A program made the translations under genes and the position numbers. From contig NZ_FZNV01000005.1 in NCBI RefSeq assembly GCF_900188415.1, positions 124,001 to 188,000 on the forward strand: 64,000 nt of DNA. The letters are read 5' to 3'. A model generated the notes under the pieces. It saw only the letters and a program-made list of their open reading frames with translations. It ran no database searches and was not told the origin of the DNA. Each line of letters begins with the position of its first letter. Position 1 is the first letter of the stretch. The stretch is from Maribacter sedimenticola. Lineage in GTDB: Bacteria > Bacteroidota > Bacteroidia > Flavobacteriales > Flavobacteriaceae. Below, in pieces: positions 43,587 to 52,788 of this stretch.

Positions 43587-45593
43587 ATGTCCGAGGATAA
43601 AGAACACCAATTACCAGAATCATCAACAGAAGAAAATTCTACTACGGATACTTCAAGTAACGTTGCGGAAGGTCAAGATGTACAGAAGGAAATTACAGAA
43701 GAGCAAAAAACGGAAGAATCTTTAGATTCAGCCGCAAAAGAACCTAATGCCATAGATGAAATAGATGAGTCCAATGCAGAGGACGCGGAAGATGAAGATA
43801 CCGTAAAAAGACATGAAATACCTATGCCGGATTATCATGAAATGAACATGGAAAACCTGGTTGGGGAACTGCAACGCTTAGTTAAAAATGAAAAGGTACA
43901 GGCCATACGTAAACATGTAGATTCCATTAAAGATGAATTCAACCAAAAGTTCGATGAATTTATAGAAGAAAAAAAGGAAGAATTCATAGCCAATGGTGGA
44001 AATGAAATTGACTTTAGGTACAACTCCGTTGACAAAAGACAATTCAACGAAGTGTATGCAGAATATAGGGAGAAAAGAAATCAGTATTACAAAAGCTTAG
44101 AAAAAAGCCATAAAGAAAATCTCGCCTATCGGTTAGATTTAATAGAACAGTTAAAAGCTTTGGTAAATGTTGAGGAGGATATTAACACAACCTACAACAA
44201 CTTTAAGGACATACAGGCCAAATGGAGGCACGCGGGTCCTATACCTAAGGCCAATTACAACAATGTTTGGAAAACGTATCACCACCACATTGAAATTTTT
44301 TATGATTTCTTAAATATCAACCGGGAATTAAGGGATCTTGATTTTAAGCACAATCTGGAAGAGAAAAGCAAAATAGTCACAAGAGCTGAAGAACTTGCAA
44401 AAGAACCAGATTTAAATAGGGCCTTTAGGGAATTACAAGTATTACATAAAATTTGGAAAGAAGATTTGGGACCGGTTGGCAAAGAGCATCGGGAGGAAAT
44501 CTGGGGCCGCTTTAGCGCGGCTACCAAAACTATTCACGAAAGAAGACAGGACTATTTTAAGAACCTTGATCAAATCAAGGAAGAAAATTTAGAGCGCAAG
44601 AATGCCATCATAGAAGAAATAAAGGAAATAGCATCTTCTGTTTCTTCCAATCATGGTACTTTGCAGCAACAAATAAAAAAGATTGAGGAATTAAGGGAGA
44701 CATTCTTTAAGGCCGGCCAAGTTCCCCAAAAGGTGAATTCAAAAACATGGAATGCGTTTAAAAGCGCAGTACGTGAATTCAACCAAAACAAAAATGCCTT
44801 TTACAAAAACTTAAAAAAAGAACAACAGGAAAACCTGCAAAAGAAAAGGGAGCTCCTTGATTTGGCTATATCATTAAAAGATAGTGAGGATTGGGATGTA
44901 ACCACCTCAGAAATGAAGCGTATACAAAGCCAATGGAAAAAGATAGGCCATGTTCCGCGTAAGTATTCAGATAAAATTTGGAAGGATTTTAAAAATGCCT
45001 GTAACCATTATTTTGACAGATTAAATGCACTTAAGAATGATGCATTTAAGGAAGAAGAAGAAAATTACAAGAAAAAAGATGCCTGTATTGAGCGTCTAAA
45101 GGATTTTAAATTGAGCGGCGAAAAAGAAAAGGACCTCGCAGCTATTAAGGAATTTACAGAAGAATGGAAAAAAATTGGTAAAGTTCCGTTCAAGAAAAAG
45201 AACATTAACCAAAAATTCGACAAAATAATTGATGCCTTGTTCTATAAATGTGGAGTTAGCAAGCAAGAGTCTGAACTGTTGAAATATGGTAATAAAATTC
45301 AACAGCTCAAAACAACGGATAACCAAGAACAGGCAATTCAAAACGAACGCGCTTTTATTAGGAAAAAAATAGATGAGAGCAAGAGCGAAATAAGGCAGTT
45401 GGAAAACAATCTTGAATTTTTCTCGAATGCATCTGAAAGCAATCCGTTGGTACAGGATGTGATAAAACGAGTCAATCAGCATAAAGAATCGCTAGCTGCT
45501 TGGAAAGCGAAATTGAAAAAATTGAATATTCTCAAAAATAATTTGACCAAGGATGTAGATGAAAGTGAAGGTGTTGCCGGTGAGGAAGAATAA
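43587..45593 (+). CDS. DUF349 repeat protein
   Basis: 668 residues, cytosolic, very rich in Lys and Glu. An acidic low-complexity N-terminus (~1-80) precedes at least five DUF349 helical repeats. Each has a W-[KR]-x-[IA]-G-x-[VI]-P-[KR]-x-x-x-x-x-x-W core (for example WRHAGPIPKANYNNVW near 212, WKKIGHVPRKYSDKIW near 450, WKKIGKVPFKKKN near 527), ending in a coiled coil (~575-650). DUF349 proteins are common in Bacteroidota; no biochemical function is established. The mini-cytochrome gene follows. Confidence 0.88.
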   Translation: MSEDKEHQLPESSTEENSTTDTSSNVAEGQDVQKEITEEQKTEESLDSAAKEPNAIDEIDESNAEDAEDEDTVKRHEIPMPDYHEMNMENLVGELQRLVKNEKVQAIRKHVDSIKDEFNQKFDEFIEEKKEEFIANGGNEIDFRYNSVDKRQFNEVYAEYREKRNQYYKSLEKSHKENLAYRLDLIEQLKALVNVEEDINTTYNNFKDIQAKWRHAGPIPKANYNNVWKTYHHHIEIFYDFLNINRELRDLDFKHNLEEKSKIVTRAEELAKEPDLNRAFRELQVLHKIWKEDLGPVGKEHREEIWGRFSAATKTIHERRQDYFKNLDQIKEENLERKNAIIEEIKEIASSVSSNHGTLQQQIKKIEELRETFFKAGQVPQKVNSKTWNAFKSAVREFNQNKNAFYKNLKKEQQENLQKKRELLDLAISLKDSEDWDVTTSEMKRIQSQWKKIGHVPRKYSDKIWKDFKNACNHYFDRLNALKNDAFKEEEENYKKKDACIERLKDFKLSGEKEKDLAAIKEFTEEWKKIGKVPFKKKNINQKFDKIIDALFYKCGVSKQESELLKYGNKIQQLKTTDNQEQAIQNERAFIRKKIDESKSEIRQLENNLEFFSNASESNPLVQDVIKRVNQHKESLAAWKAKLKKLNILKNNLTKDVDESEGVAGEEE

Positions 45594-45604
45594 AAACAAA
45601 TGTA

Positions 45605-45651
45605 GTTGACCGCAATTCTGAATAGTATTAATCGATAGTATTAAGGTCAAC
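45605..45651. repeat. Compact inverted and direct repeat element before the mini-cytochrome gene
   Basis: GTTGACC (45605-45611) and GGTCAAC (45645-45651) form a 7-bp inverted repeat. Inside it are two identical copies of ATAGTATTAA (45622-45631 and 45635-45644) separated by TCG. The element ends 6 bases before the ATG at 45658. It looks like an operator, though with a 33-base loop it could also be a 3' structure of the DUF349 message. Confidence 0.45.
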
Positions 45652-45657
45652 ATTATC

Positions 45658-45984
45658 ATGAAGCATCTTATACTTTTGTCAATTATGTTCGTTATAGGTG
45701 TATTTAATAGACCCCTATCAACAAATAACATAGTTCCCTATTCATTTCCCCAAGAAAATACCCAAGAGAATGCCTATATCATTCTTATGGACCAATGTAA
45801 TGGTTGTCATATTACTAAACAAAGAGGTATGGTGTTTACTCGTGATAATATGAATCGTTATTCCTTGGCTATAGAACAGCAAGTATTTGTAAAGAAAAGA
45901 ATGCCAAAAGGCAAAAAGAATAAGCTTACCTCAACAGAACTGAACAAGCTTAGATTATGGTTGGATAGCTTAAATAATCATTGA
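45658..45984 (+). CDS. Small exported c-type cytochrome-like protein
   Basis: 108 residues. A hydrophobic N-terminal segment (~1-16) is a signal or membrane anchor. One heme-attachment motif, CNGCH (Cys47, Cys50, His51), is followed 31 residues later by Met82 in KKRMPKGKK, a plausible axial ligand, and by a basic tail and the LTSTELNKLRLWLDSL helix typical of cytochrome c C-termini. The domain is only ~65 residues, near the minimum for a mono-heme cytochrome c. Function is probably electron shuttling. It ends at a convergent terminator. Confidence 0.75.
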   Translation: MKHLILLSIMFVIGVFNRPLSTNNIVPYSFPQENTQENAYIILMDQCNGCHITKQRGMVFTRDNMNRYSLAIEQQVFVKKRMPKGKKNKLTSTELNKLRLWLDSLNNH

Positions 45985-45987
45985 CAT

Positions 45988-46020
45988 AAAAAAAGCCTCT
46001 ATCAATAAGAAGCTTTTTTT
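45988..46020. terminator. Bidirectional terminator between mini-cytochrome gene and rny
   Basis: AAAAAAAGC-c-TCT - 7-base loop - AGA-a-GCTTTTTTT gives a 12-bp stem with one mismatch, with A and T runs on either side. Confidence 0.82.
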
Positions 46021-46037
46021 CACTATATGATTTATTA

Positions 46038-47606
46038 TTACTTGGCTACATTCACCGCCCTAGTCTCCCTGATAACCGTAACTTTTACTTGACCAGGATA
46101 GGTCATATCCGTTTGAATTTTTTGTGAAATCTCAAAGGACAATTGTGCTGCCCTTTCATCATTTACTTTTTCGCTCTCAACAATAACCCTTAGTTCTCTA
46201 CCGGCCTGTATAGCATAGGCTTTCTGCACCCCGCTAAAACCAAATGCAATTTCTTCCAAGTCTTTTAAACGTTGAATATACGAATCCAATACCTGTCTTC
46301 TAGCACCTGGCCTAGCACCGCTTATGGCATCACAGACCTGTACTATTGGAGCTATAAGAGTCTTCATTTCTATTTCATCATGGTGTGCTCCAATGGCATT
46401 ACAGACCTCAGCTTTTTCTCCAAATTTCTCCGCCCATTGCATACCAAGGATAGCATGCGGAGTCTCCACTTCATTTTCAGTATTGGGCACTTTGCCAATA
46501 TCATGCAATAGACCTGCTCGTTTGGCAATTTTAGGGTTAAGCCCAAGTTCAGATGCCATAACACCACACAATTTAGCCACTTCCCTAGAGTGCTGCAACA
46601 AATTTTGGCCATATGAAGAACGATATTTCATTCTACCCACGGCGCGTATAAGTTCAGGGTGCAATCCATGAATACCTAAATCAATGACCGTACGCTTACC
46701 AATTTCAACAATCTCCGCCTCTATTTGTTTCTCGGTCTTTTTAACTATTTCCTCAATTCTAGCCGGGTGTATTCTACCGTCTGTCACTAATTTATGTAAC
46801 GACAATCTTGCCACTTCTCTACGTACAGAATCAAAACAGGAAAGGATGATAGCTTCAGGAGTGTCATCAACAATGATTTCCACACCAGTAGCCGCCTCCA
46901 ATGCCCTAATGTTCCTACCTTCCCTACCAATAATTCTACCCTTAACGTCATCAGATTCAATATTGAATACAGAAACACAGTTCTCTACTGCTTCTTCCGT
47001 ACCAATTCGTTGAATGGTATTGATAATGATCTTACGGGCTTCTTGTTGGGCGGTAAGTTTGGATTCTTCTACCGTAGATTGTATAAAGGCCATAGCGTCT
47101 GACTTGGCAGTCTCCTTAAGGCTTTCCACCAATTGATTTTTAGCTTCATCTGCAGAAAGTCCAGATATGACCTCTAGTTGCTGAACTTGGCTTTTATGCA
47201 TCTTGTCCAGTTCTTCGTGTCTTTTTTCAAACAAGGCCCTTTTCTGCTCTACTTCCTTTAGTTTTCCGTCTAATTGGGAGTTCATTTGCTTGTTTTTGGC
47301 AAGCTCGCTACTTACTTGAGATTCCTTATCTCGCGTACGCTTTTCCGCCTCGCTAATTTTTTTGTCCTTCCCGTAAATTACTTTTTCATGTTCGGCCTTT
47401 AGTTCTAAAAACTTTTCTTTGGCCTGTAATATTTTTTCCTTCTTAATGCTTTCCCCTTCCTTATTAGCTTCCTTTATAATGCGCTCAGCATCTTTCTTTG
47501 CATTTATTATGGTTTTAGAGGCTTTCCCTTTTTCCAAAAATTTTGCTATTGCAAAACCGATTGCCAGCCCAACTATTGCGGCAATAATTATCATTGTACT
47601 ATCCAT
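46038..47606 (-). CDS. rny: Ribonuclease Y
   Basis: 522 residues, standard RNase Y. A single N-terminal membrane helix (~2-22) and a long coiled coil (~25-190) precede the KH domain (~210-270; [19 protein letters not shown]) and the HD domain (~330-430; [17 protein letters not shown]). It is a membrane-bound endoribonuclease that starts mRNA decay. The ATG lies 16 bases past the 3' U-run of the 6S-like RNA at 47623-47793, so rny is either read through from zapA or has a promoter inside the RNA gene. Confidence 0.97.
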   Translation of the reverse strand: MDSTMIIIAAIVGLAIGFAIAKFLEKGKASKTIINAKKDAERIIKEANKEGESIKKEKILQAKEKFLELKAEHEKVIYGKDKKISEAEKRTRDKESQVSSELAKNKQMNSQLDGKLKEVEQKRALFEKRHEELDKMHKSQVQQLEVISGLSADEAKNQLVESLKETAKSDAMAFIQSTVEESKLTAQQEARKIIINTIQRIGTEEAVENCVSVFNIESDDVKGRIIGREGRNIRALEAATGVEIIVDDTPEAIILSCFDSVRREVARLSLHKLVTDGRIHPARIEEIVKKTEKQIEAEIVEIGKRTVIDLGIHGLHPELIRAVGRMKYRSSYGQNLLQHSREVAKLCGVMASELGLNPKIAKRAGLLHDIGKVPNTENEVETPHAILGMQWAEKFGEKAEVCNAIGAHHDEIEMKTLIAPIVQVCDAISGARPGARRQVLDSYIQRLKDLEEIAFGFSGVQKAYAIQAGRELRVIVESEKVNDERAAQLSFEISQKIQTDMTYPGQVKVTVIRETRAVNVAK

Positions 47607-47622
47607 AGTCTAATTAATTAAT

Positions 47623-47793
47623 AAAAAAAAAGCCCACATTGGAGAAGTTTTGATCAAACTCCGGTAAACAGGTTTAGGGCTAACAGACTGATCAAGGATC
47701 CCTATACGAGTAGGGCCTGCTTTTACAATCTAAACTCACCCTTTTTAAAAAAATAAATGTTGAGTTTGTCAAAAGGTATTACCAATGTGGGCA
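47623..47793 (-). ncRNA. ssrS: 6S RNA (6S-Flavo type)
   Basis: The minus-strand transcript has its two ends paired: GCCCACATTGG at the 5' end (47782-47792) and CCAATGTGGGC at the 3' end (47632-47642), followed by nine U residues. Between them are hairpins such as TTGATCA/TGATCAA and CCCTA/TAGGG. The length is about 170 bases. It lies between zapA and rny, the usual place of 6S in this group, and parallels zapA-ssrS in proteobacteria. 6S RNA mimics an open promoter and binds RNA polymerase in stationary phase. The exact 5' end is an estimate. Confidence 0.8.
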
Positions 47794-47825
47794 GTAACTT
47801 AATGTATTTTAAAGAACGTTTTTTT

Positions 47826-48119
47826 TTACAAAGCCAATTTAGAGTTCACCAAATCGTTCAACGCTTTTAAACGTTGTTCGGCCTCTTTGGATCCTTCCGT
47901 TTGCTCAATGCCGTTTTGCTCAATTTTAGATGCAAATTGCAGGGCACACATGGCCAATACATCTTGCTTATCTCTAACTGCATAATTCTGCTCAAATTTT
48001 TTGGCCAACTGTTCAATATTTTTAGCGGCCTTTCTTAAACCTTCCTCTTGCGCAGGATCGATCGTCAACGGATATACCCTATCTGCAATAGAAAGTTTTA
48101 TTTTGAGCTTTTCTGACAT
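47826..48119 (-). CDS. zapA: Cell division protein ZapA
   Basis: 97 residues, typical ZapA length. The N-terminal beta-strand domain contains LKIKLSIADRVYPLTI near 4-19. A coiled-coil helix follows (EEGLRKAAKNIEQLAKKFEQ near 25-44; ALQFASKIE near 60). ZapA crosslinks FtsZ filaments at mid-cell. It follows a small coiled-coil gene by 12 bases and precedes the 6S RNA. Confidence 0.9.
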   Translation of the reverse strand: MSEKLKIKLSIADRVYPLTIDPAQEEGLRKAAKNIEQLAKKFEQNYAVRDKQDVLAMCALQFASKIEQNGIEQTEGSKEAEQRLKALNDLVNSKLAL

Positions 48120-48131
48120 ATTTTATAGACA

Positions 48132-48422
48132 TTATTCTGAAAGTTGGGCTATACAATGGTCCAACTCCCGTATCAATGTATTTATTTTAAGCTTAGCTTC
48201 TGTTTTGTTTGTATTACTGCCAAGCATTGAATTTGCCAGTTTAAGAGAATTGTACTTCTCTTCCCATTCGGATACCGTTTTACTTGCATTCTCCTGTGAA
48301 GATTTTATATTCTTCAATTCCTTTTCCAACTCTAAATTAGCCTTGTTCAGCACTTCCAGCTTATGCAACAATTTGCTAATTTTATCTTCTAAGGAATCAA
48401 CGATTTTAATCAATTCGCCCAT
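48132..48422 (-). CDS. Small coiled-coil protein upstream of zapA
   Basis: 96 residues, predicted to be almost entirely alpha-helical coiled coil (leucine/isoleucine heptads at ~4-75, e.g. IVDSLEDKISKLLHKLEVL). It has no signal peptide or membrane segment. By size, structure and linkage to zapA it could play a ZapB-like role in division-site organisation, but I see no diagnostic motif. It has a TAACTTTG element 24 bases upstream with a TTG triplet 20 bases further, so it starts the zapA operon. Confidence 0.75.
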   Translation of the reverse strand: MGELIKIVDSLEDKISKLLHKLEVLNKANLELEKELKNIKSSQENASKTVSEWEEKYNSLKLANSMLGSNTNKTEAKLKINTLIRELDHCIAQLSE

Positions 48423-48446
48423 ACATCAAAATCAATGCGATTTACA

Positions 48447-48454
48447 CAAAGTTA
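48447..48454 (-). promoter_or_regulatory. -7 promoter element for coiled-coil-zapA operon
   Basis: Minus-strand TAACTTTG, with a TTG -33 triplet at 48475-48477 (20-base spacer), 24 bases before the ATG at 48422. Confidence 0.65.
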
Positions 48455-48617
48455 ACATAGATTAGATGACTTAGCAATAGTTTTGTGAAATATTCCAAAA
48501 TGAACTGTAATTAAATTGACAATTATATAGCCAAGATGTCTTTATAAAAATTTTAGCACGGGCAACTTCATAGAATTGTGGTTGTTTAATTATTTTCGCA
48601 CTATTGCAATCTACCAT

Positions 48618-50309
48618 ATGAAAAATTCACCCTGCGTCCTATTCTTTCTTTTTTGTCTAACATTACTAGGTCAAGAACAATATCCTAAGGATGTTTTTGG
48701 CCCTCCAATGGACATACCTATTATTTTGGCCGGGACGTTCGGTGAGCTACGTTCCAATCATTTTCATGCGGGTCTGGACATCAAGACACAGCAGCGGGAA
48801 GGAATTCCGGTCAACGCCATAGGTGACGGAACGGTTACCCGTATTAAGGTTTCCTTATGGGGATATGGCAAAGTGCTGTACATTGCCCACCCAAACGGCT
48901 ACACCTCGGTATATGGCCACCTACAGAAGTTTTCACCTACCATAGAAGCCTATATTAAAAAACTCCAATATGAAAAAAAATCATTTGAGGTTGAAGTTTT
49001 TCCTGATTATGGGGAAATAAAGGTCACCAAAGGAGAATTAATTGCATATAGCGGAAACACGGGTGGCTCTGCTGGTCCACACCTACACTTTGAAATTAGA
49101 AGTAGTATATCAGAAAAGCCAACGAACCCGTTTCTTTATGGAATGCATGTAGCTGATGCAACAAATCCTATTTTGGAAAAACTATTTGCATATCCGTTAA
49201 GCGACAACGCGCACATTAATCATAACCAAGAAAGGACACAGATCAATTTTAGTAGACAGGATGATGGCACCTATTTGGCAGATAAGGTCGAAGCCCTTGG
49301 AGAAATAGGTTTTGGATTCATTGGGTATGATAGATTGGATATGGCTGCAAATAAAAACGGGGTTTACTCCGTAGAATTCAACGTCAACGGAAAAATTTAT
49401 TCGCTATATAATTTTGAGTCGTTCTCATTTGGCGAAACCAGATACATCAATACATTGATAGACTATGATTATTATGGTAGGCATAGGCAGCGCATACAGA
49501 AAAGTTTTAAATCTCCCGGTAACAACTTAAGCATTTACAAGGAGCTTTATAATGAAGGTAAGGTCAAAGTAAATAAAGGGCTTAGCTATACTGCTAATCT
49601 AATCATTAAGGATTATGCCGGTAACACGGTTAAACTTGCCATTCCTATTGAAGGGAAGGAAAATCAAGGCCCCAGCACAAACAATGATAACGTGACCGAT
49701 AATTTTTTGGTAGCCAAAAAGCCAAATAACTATGACTTGGGGGGCGCAAAAGTCTATTTTCCTGCAAATACATTTTATGAAGATTTTTATATCGATTTAA
49801 AAAAAGGTGCCGATACGGTTACCATACATAGCAATACTGTACCGGCCCATAGGAATTTCACTATTACTTTTGACGCATCAAAATATCCCAAGGAAACGCA
49901 CAAACAGTTGTTCATTGCAAGATTGAACGATAAAATACAGCCAAATTTTACCAACACATACAAACGCGGCGATCTGTTTACCGCACGTACCAGAAATTTG
50001 GGAACCTATACCATTGCACAAGACACTACACCGCCAACCATTAGAACAAAAAATTTTAAGGAAAAGCAATGGCTCAACAACTACAAATACCTTAGTGTAA
50101 GCATTGCGGACGATTTAAGCGGAATTGATTCATATACGGCAACTTTGAACGGTGAATGGATATTGATGGAATATGAACCTAAACGCAATACATTGACGTA
50201 TAATTTTGATGATAAGATTGCCGACCAAACGCAATGTGTTCTTAAAGTGACCGTTACAGATAATGTAGGCAATGTAAGTACGCTTACCACCTCTTTTTAT
50301 AGAAAATAG
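48618..50309 (+). CDS. Secreted M23 (LytM) family peptidase
   Basis: 563 residues from the ATG at 48618. A longer TTG-start reading from 48576 is rejected because a clean signal peptide (MKNSPCVLFFLFCLTLLGQ) begins at this ATG. The LytM domain is at ~35-175, with zinc ligands in NHFHAGLDI (HxxxD) and PHLHFEIRS (HxH). The remaining ~390 residues are beta-rich domains without a clear family. M23 enzymes cut peptidoglycan cross-bridges or act as activators. The TonB-dependent receptor begins 4 bases after its stop. Confidence 0.9.
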   Translation: MKNSPCVLFFLFCLTLLGQEQYPKDVFGPPMDIPIILAGTFGELRSNHFHAGLDIKTQQREGIPVNAIGDGTVTRIKVSLWGYGKVLYIAHPNGYTSVYGHLQKFSPTIEAYIKKLQYEKKSFEVEVFPDYGEIKVTKGELIAYSGNTGGSAGPHLHFEIRSSISEKPTNPFLYGMHVADATNPILEKLFAYPLSDNAHINHNQERTQINFSRQDDGTYLADKVEALGEIGFGFIGYDRLDMAANKNGVYSVEFNVNGKIYSLYNFESFSFGETRYINTLIDYDYYGRHRQRIQKSFKSPGNNLSIYKELYNEGKVKVNKGLSYTANLIIKDYAGNTVKLAIPIEGKENQGPSTNNDNVTDNFLVAKKPNNYDLGGAKVYFPANTFYEDFYIDLKKGADTVTIHSNTVPAHRNFTITFDASKYPKETHKQLFIARLNDKIQPNFTNTYKRGDLFTARTRNLGTYTIAQDTTPPTIRTKNFKEKQWLNNYKYLSVSIADDLSGIDSYTATLNGEWILMEYEPKRNTLTYNFDDKIADQTQCVLKVTVTDNVGNVSTLTTSFYRK

Positions 50310-50313
50310 ATAT

Positions 50314-52779
50314 TTGAGACCATTTAGTGTTCTGGGGGCTATCATAGTATTGTGCAACACCATTGTTTTTGCGCAAAATGCCACCATTACGGGTATTGTG
50401 TTGGATGAAAATAACAACGCCTTGTCCAACGTAAATATTTCTGCTGGAACTTTAGGAACCACCACAAATGATATAGGGTATTATTCGCTAGAGCTTGTTG
50501 CGGACCAAGAAAACACTATTATCTTTTCCCATATTGCATTCAAGGATGTAGTGTTGGAAAATTTGATTCTTACTACGAACGACATATTTGAGTTTAACCC
50601 AGTACTAAAAAATAATACCATACAAATTGGTGGCGTAACGGTATTGGCAAACGGAGAACGGGCAACAGAAACAATTTTAAATATCGCCCCCGCAACTATC
50701 AGAAAAATCCCAGGAGCCAATGCGGGAGTAGAAACTATTTTAAAATTACTTCCAGGCGTAAATGCCAATAACGAACTTTCCACCCAATATGCGGTAAGGG
50801 GAGGCAATTATGACGAAAATTTGGTCTATGTAAACGAAATTGAAGTGTACAGACCTTTTTTAATAAGGTCTGCCCAACAAGAAGGTCTTAGTTTCGTTAA
50901 TAGCGACCTTGTCCAAAATGTTAAGTTTTCCGCAGGAGGATTTCAGGCCAAGTACGGAGATAAATTATCTTCTGTATTGGATATCAAATACAAGACCCCT
51001 ACGGTATTTTCCTTACGTATGGAAGGCAGCTTTTTAGGGGCACAAGCTAGTGTGGAAACTGTATCTAAAAATGGCAAGTTCAGTAGCTTATCCGGTTTAA
51101 GATATAGGAATAATGCCTTATTGGTCAACACCCAACAGACACAAAGCAATTTTAATCCTTCATTTACGGATGTACAGAGTTATTTAACCTACCGGTTCAA
51201 CCCAAAATTTAAATTGGATTTTTTAGGCAATTTGGCCCTTAACGATTATGTTAACGAGCCATTGAACAGGCAGACCAATTTTGGCACCTTAGAGAACCCA
51301 CAAGCTTTAATCGTTTATTATGAAGGGTTGGAGAAAAACAGATATACCACAGCATTGGGGGCTTTAAAAGGTACGTATCAATTAAATGAAAATACGGTTT
51401 TAAAGCTAATATCTTCGCTATACCATACTACTGAAGAGGAATACTCAGATGTTATCGCAACCTATGGTCTGGGCCAAGTAGACAGCAATTTTACCAGTGA
51501 GACCATGGGCAGTGCATTGAACCCTAGAGGCATAGGCTCTCAATTTAATAGAACCCGAAATGACTTGGACGCCCTAATTTTAAATGTTGAACATAAAGGC
51601 TCCCATACAATGAACAACTCCATTCTTGAATGGGGTACAAAATATACCCATGAAGATATAAGGGACCAATTAAGGGAATCAGAATTTATAGATTCTGTCG
51701 GGTTTTCAATTAGACCTCCACGACCAGAATTTGTAAACAATCAACCTTTAGACCCTTACAATGCTCCCTTAGTTGCCTATAACAGTTTAAACGCCTTAAA
51801 TTTTGTTCAGACCGACCGTTTCTCCGGTTATGCGCAATTTGGTACACAAAATAAATGGAACAAAGCCAATGTATATTATAATCTAGGTATAAGATTTCAT
51901 CATTGGTCCGTTAGCGATGATACCGGTGAACAAGTATCCCAAACCGTATATAGTCCAAGGTTACAATTGGCCCTTAAACCAGATTGGAATAAGGATATGT
52001 TATTCCGGTTTTCTACGGGACTCTACCACCAACCACCATTTTATAGGGAATTAAGGGATGTTACTGGTGTGGTTATACCTTCGGTAAAGGCACAAAGGGC
52101 AATACATTTTGTTCTTGGTAGTGAGTACAGTTTTCTTTTATGGGAACGGGCCTTTAAACTATTGGGCGAGGCCTATTATAAAAAATTGGAACATGTAAAT
52201 CCCTATACCTTAGAAGATGTGCGCATTCGGTATAGTGCAAATAATGATACGGAGGCCTATGTTTACGGTGCAGAGTTACGTATGAACGGGGCGTTTGTAC
52301 CTGGAACAGAATCTTGGATCAGTGTAGGTTATTTAAAGACTGAAGAAAACAGGAATAACCGGGGTTATATTTCTAGGCCTACAGATCAACGCTTGAAAAT
52401 AGGAGTACTGTTCCAGGATTACATTCCTAAAATTCCAGATTTAAAAATGTACCTTAACCTGGTTTATCAAACCGGTGTACCGGGAGGTTCGCCCAGCTAT
52501 GCAGATCCGTATATTTTTCAGAATAGATTAAGGGATTATAAACGTGCAGATTTAGGAATTTCCTATATTTTTGTAGGCAAGGACAAGCAATTTCCTGCCA
52601 CGCATTGGTTACACGCCTTTAAAGAGCTAAGCCTAGGGTTTGAAATCTTTAATTTATTCAACAACCAAAACTCCATAACCAATACATGGGTTAGAGATGT
52701 GGACAGTAAGAACGAATTTGCCGTGCCCAATTATTTAACATCAAGGGTATTGAATCTAAAATTAGGAATACACCTTTAA
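50314..52779 (+). CDS. TonB-dependent outer membrane receptor with carboxypeptidase-like domain
   Basis: 821 residues starting at TTG. No in-frame ATG precedes the signal peptide (cleavage near TIVFAQ, ~21). A CarboxypepD_reg-like domain (~25-105; TGIVLDENNNALSNVNISAGTLG) is followed by a plug domain (~115-230; IRKIPGANAGVETILKLLPG, YAVRGGNYDENLVYVNEI) and a 22-strand barrel to the C-terminus, ending in the outer-membrane motif LNLKLGIHL. The ligand is not deducible; no SusD-like partner is next to it. It is coupled to the upstream M23 peptidase gene, and a CsgG-like secreted protein gene follows after 9 bases. Confidence 0.93.
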   Translation: MRPFSVLGAIIVLCNTIVFAQNATITGIVLDENNNALSNVNISAGTLGTTTNDIGYYSLELVADQENTIIFSHIAFKDVVLENLILTTNDIFEFNPVLKNNTIQIGGVTVLANGERATETILNIAPATIRKIPGANAGVETILKLLPGVNANNELSTQYAVRGGNYDENLVYVNEIEVYRPFLIRSAQQEGLSFVNSDLVQNVKFSAGGFQAKYGDKLSSVLDIKYKTPTVFSLRMEGSFLGAQASVETVSKNGKFSSLSGLRYRNNALLVNTQQTQSNFNPSFTDVQSYLTYRFNPKFKLDFLGNLALNDYVNEPLNRQTNFGTLENPQALIVYYEGLEKNRYTTALGALKGTYQLNENTVLKLISSLYHTTEEEYSDVIATYGLGQVDSNFTSETMGSALNPRGIGSQFNRTRNDLDALILNVEHKGSHTMNNSILEWGTKYTHEDIRDQLRESEFIDSVGFSIRPPRPEFVNNQPLDPYNAPLVAYNSLNALNFVQTDRFSGYAQFGTQNKWNKANVYYNLGIRFHHWSVSDDTGEQVSQTVYSPRLQLALKPDWNKDMLFRFSTGLYHQPPFYRELRDVTGVVIPSVKAQRAIHFVLGSEYSFLLWERAFKLLGEAYYKKLEHVNPYTLEDVRIRYSANNDTEAYVYGAELRMNGAFVPGTESWISVGYLKTEENRNNRGYISRPTDQRLKIGVLFQDYIPKIPDLKMYLNLVYQTGVPGGSPSYADPYIFQNRLRDYKRADLGISYIFVGKDKQFPATHWLHAFKELSLGFEIFNLFNNQNSITNTWVRDVDSKNEFAVPNYLTSRVLNLKLGIHL

Positions 52780-52788
52780 AATTAACAG

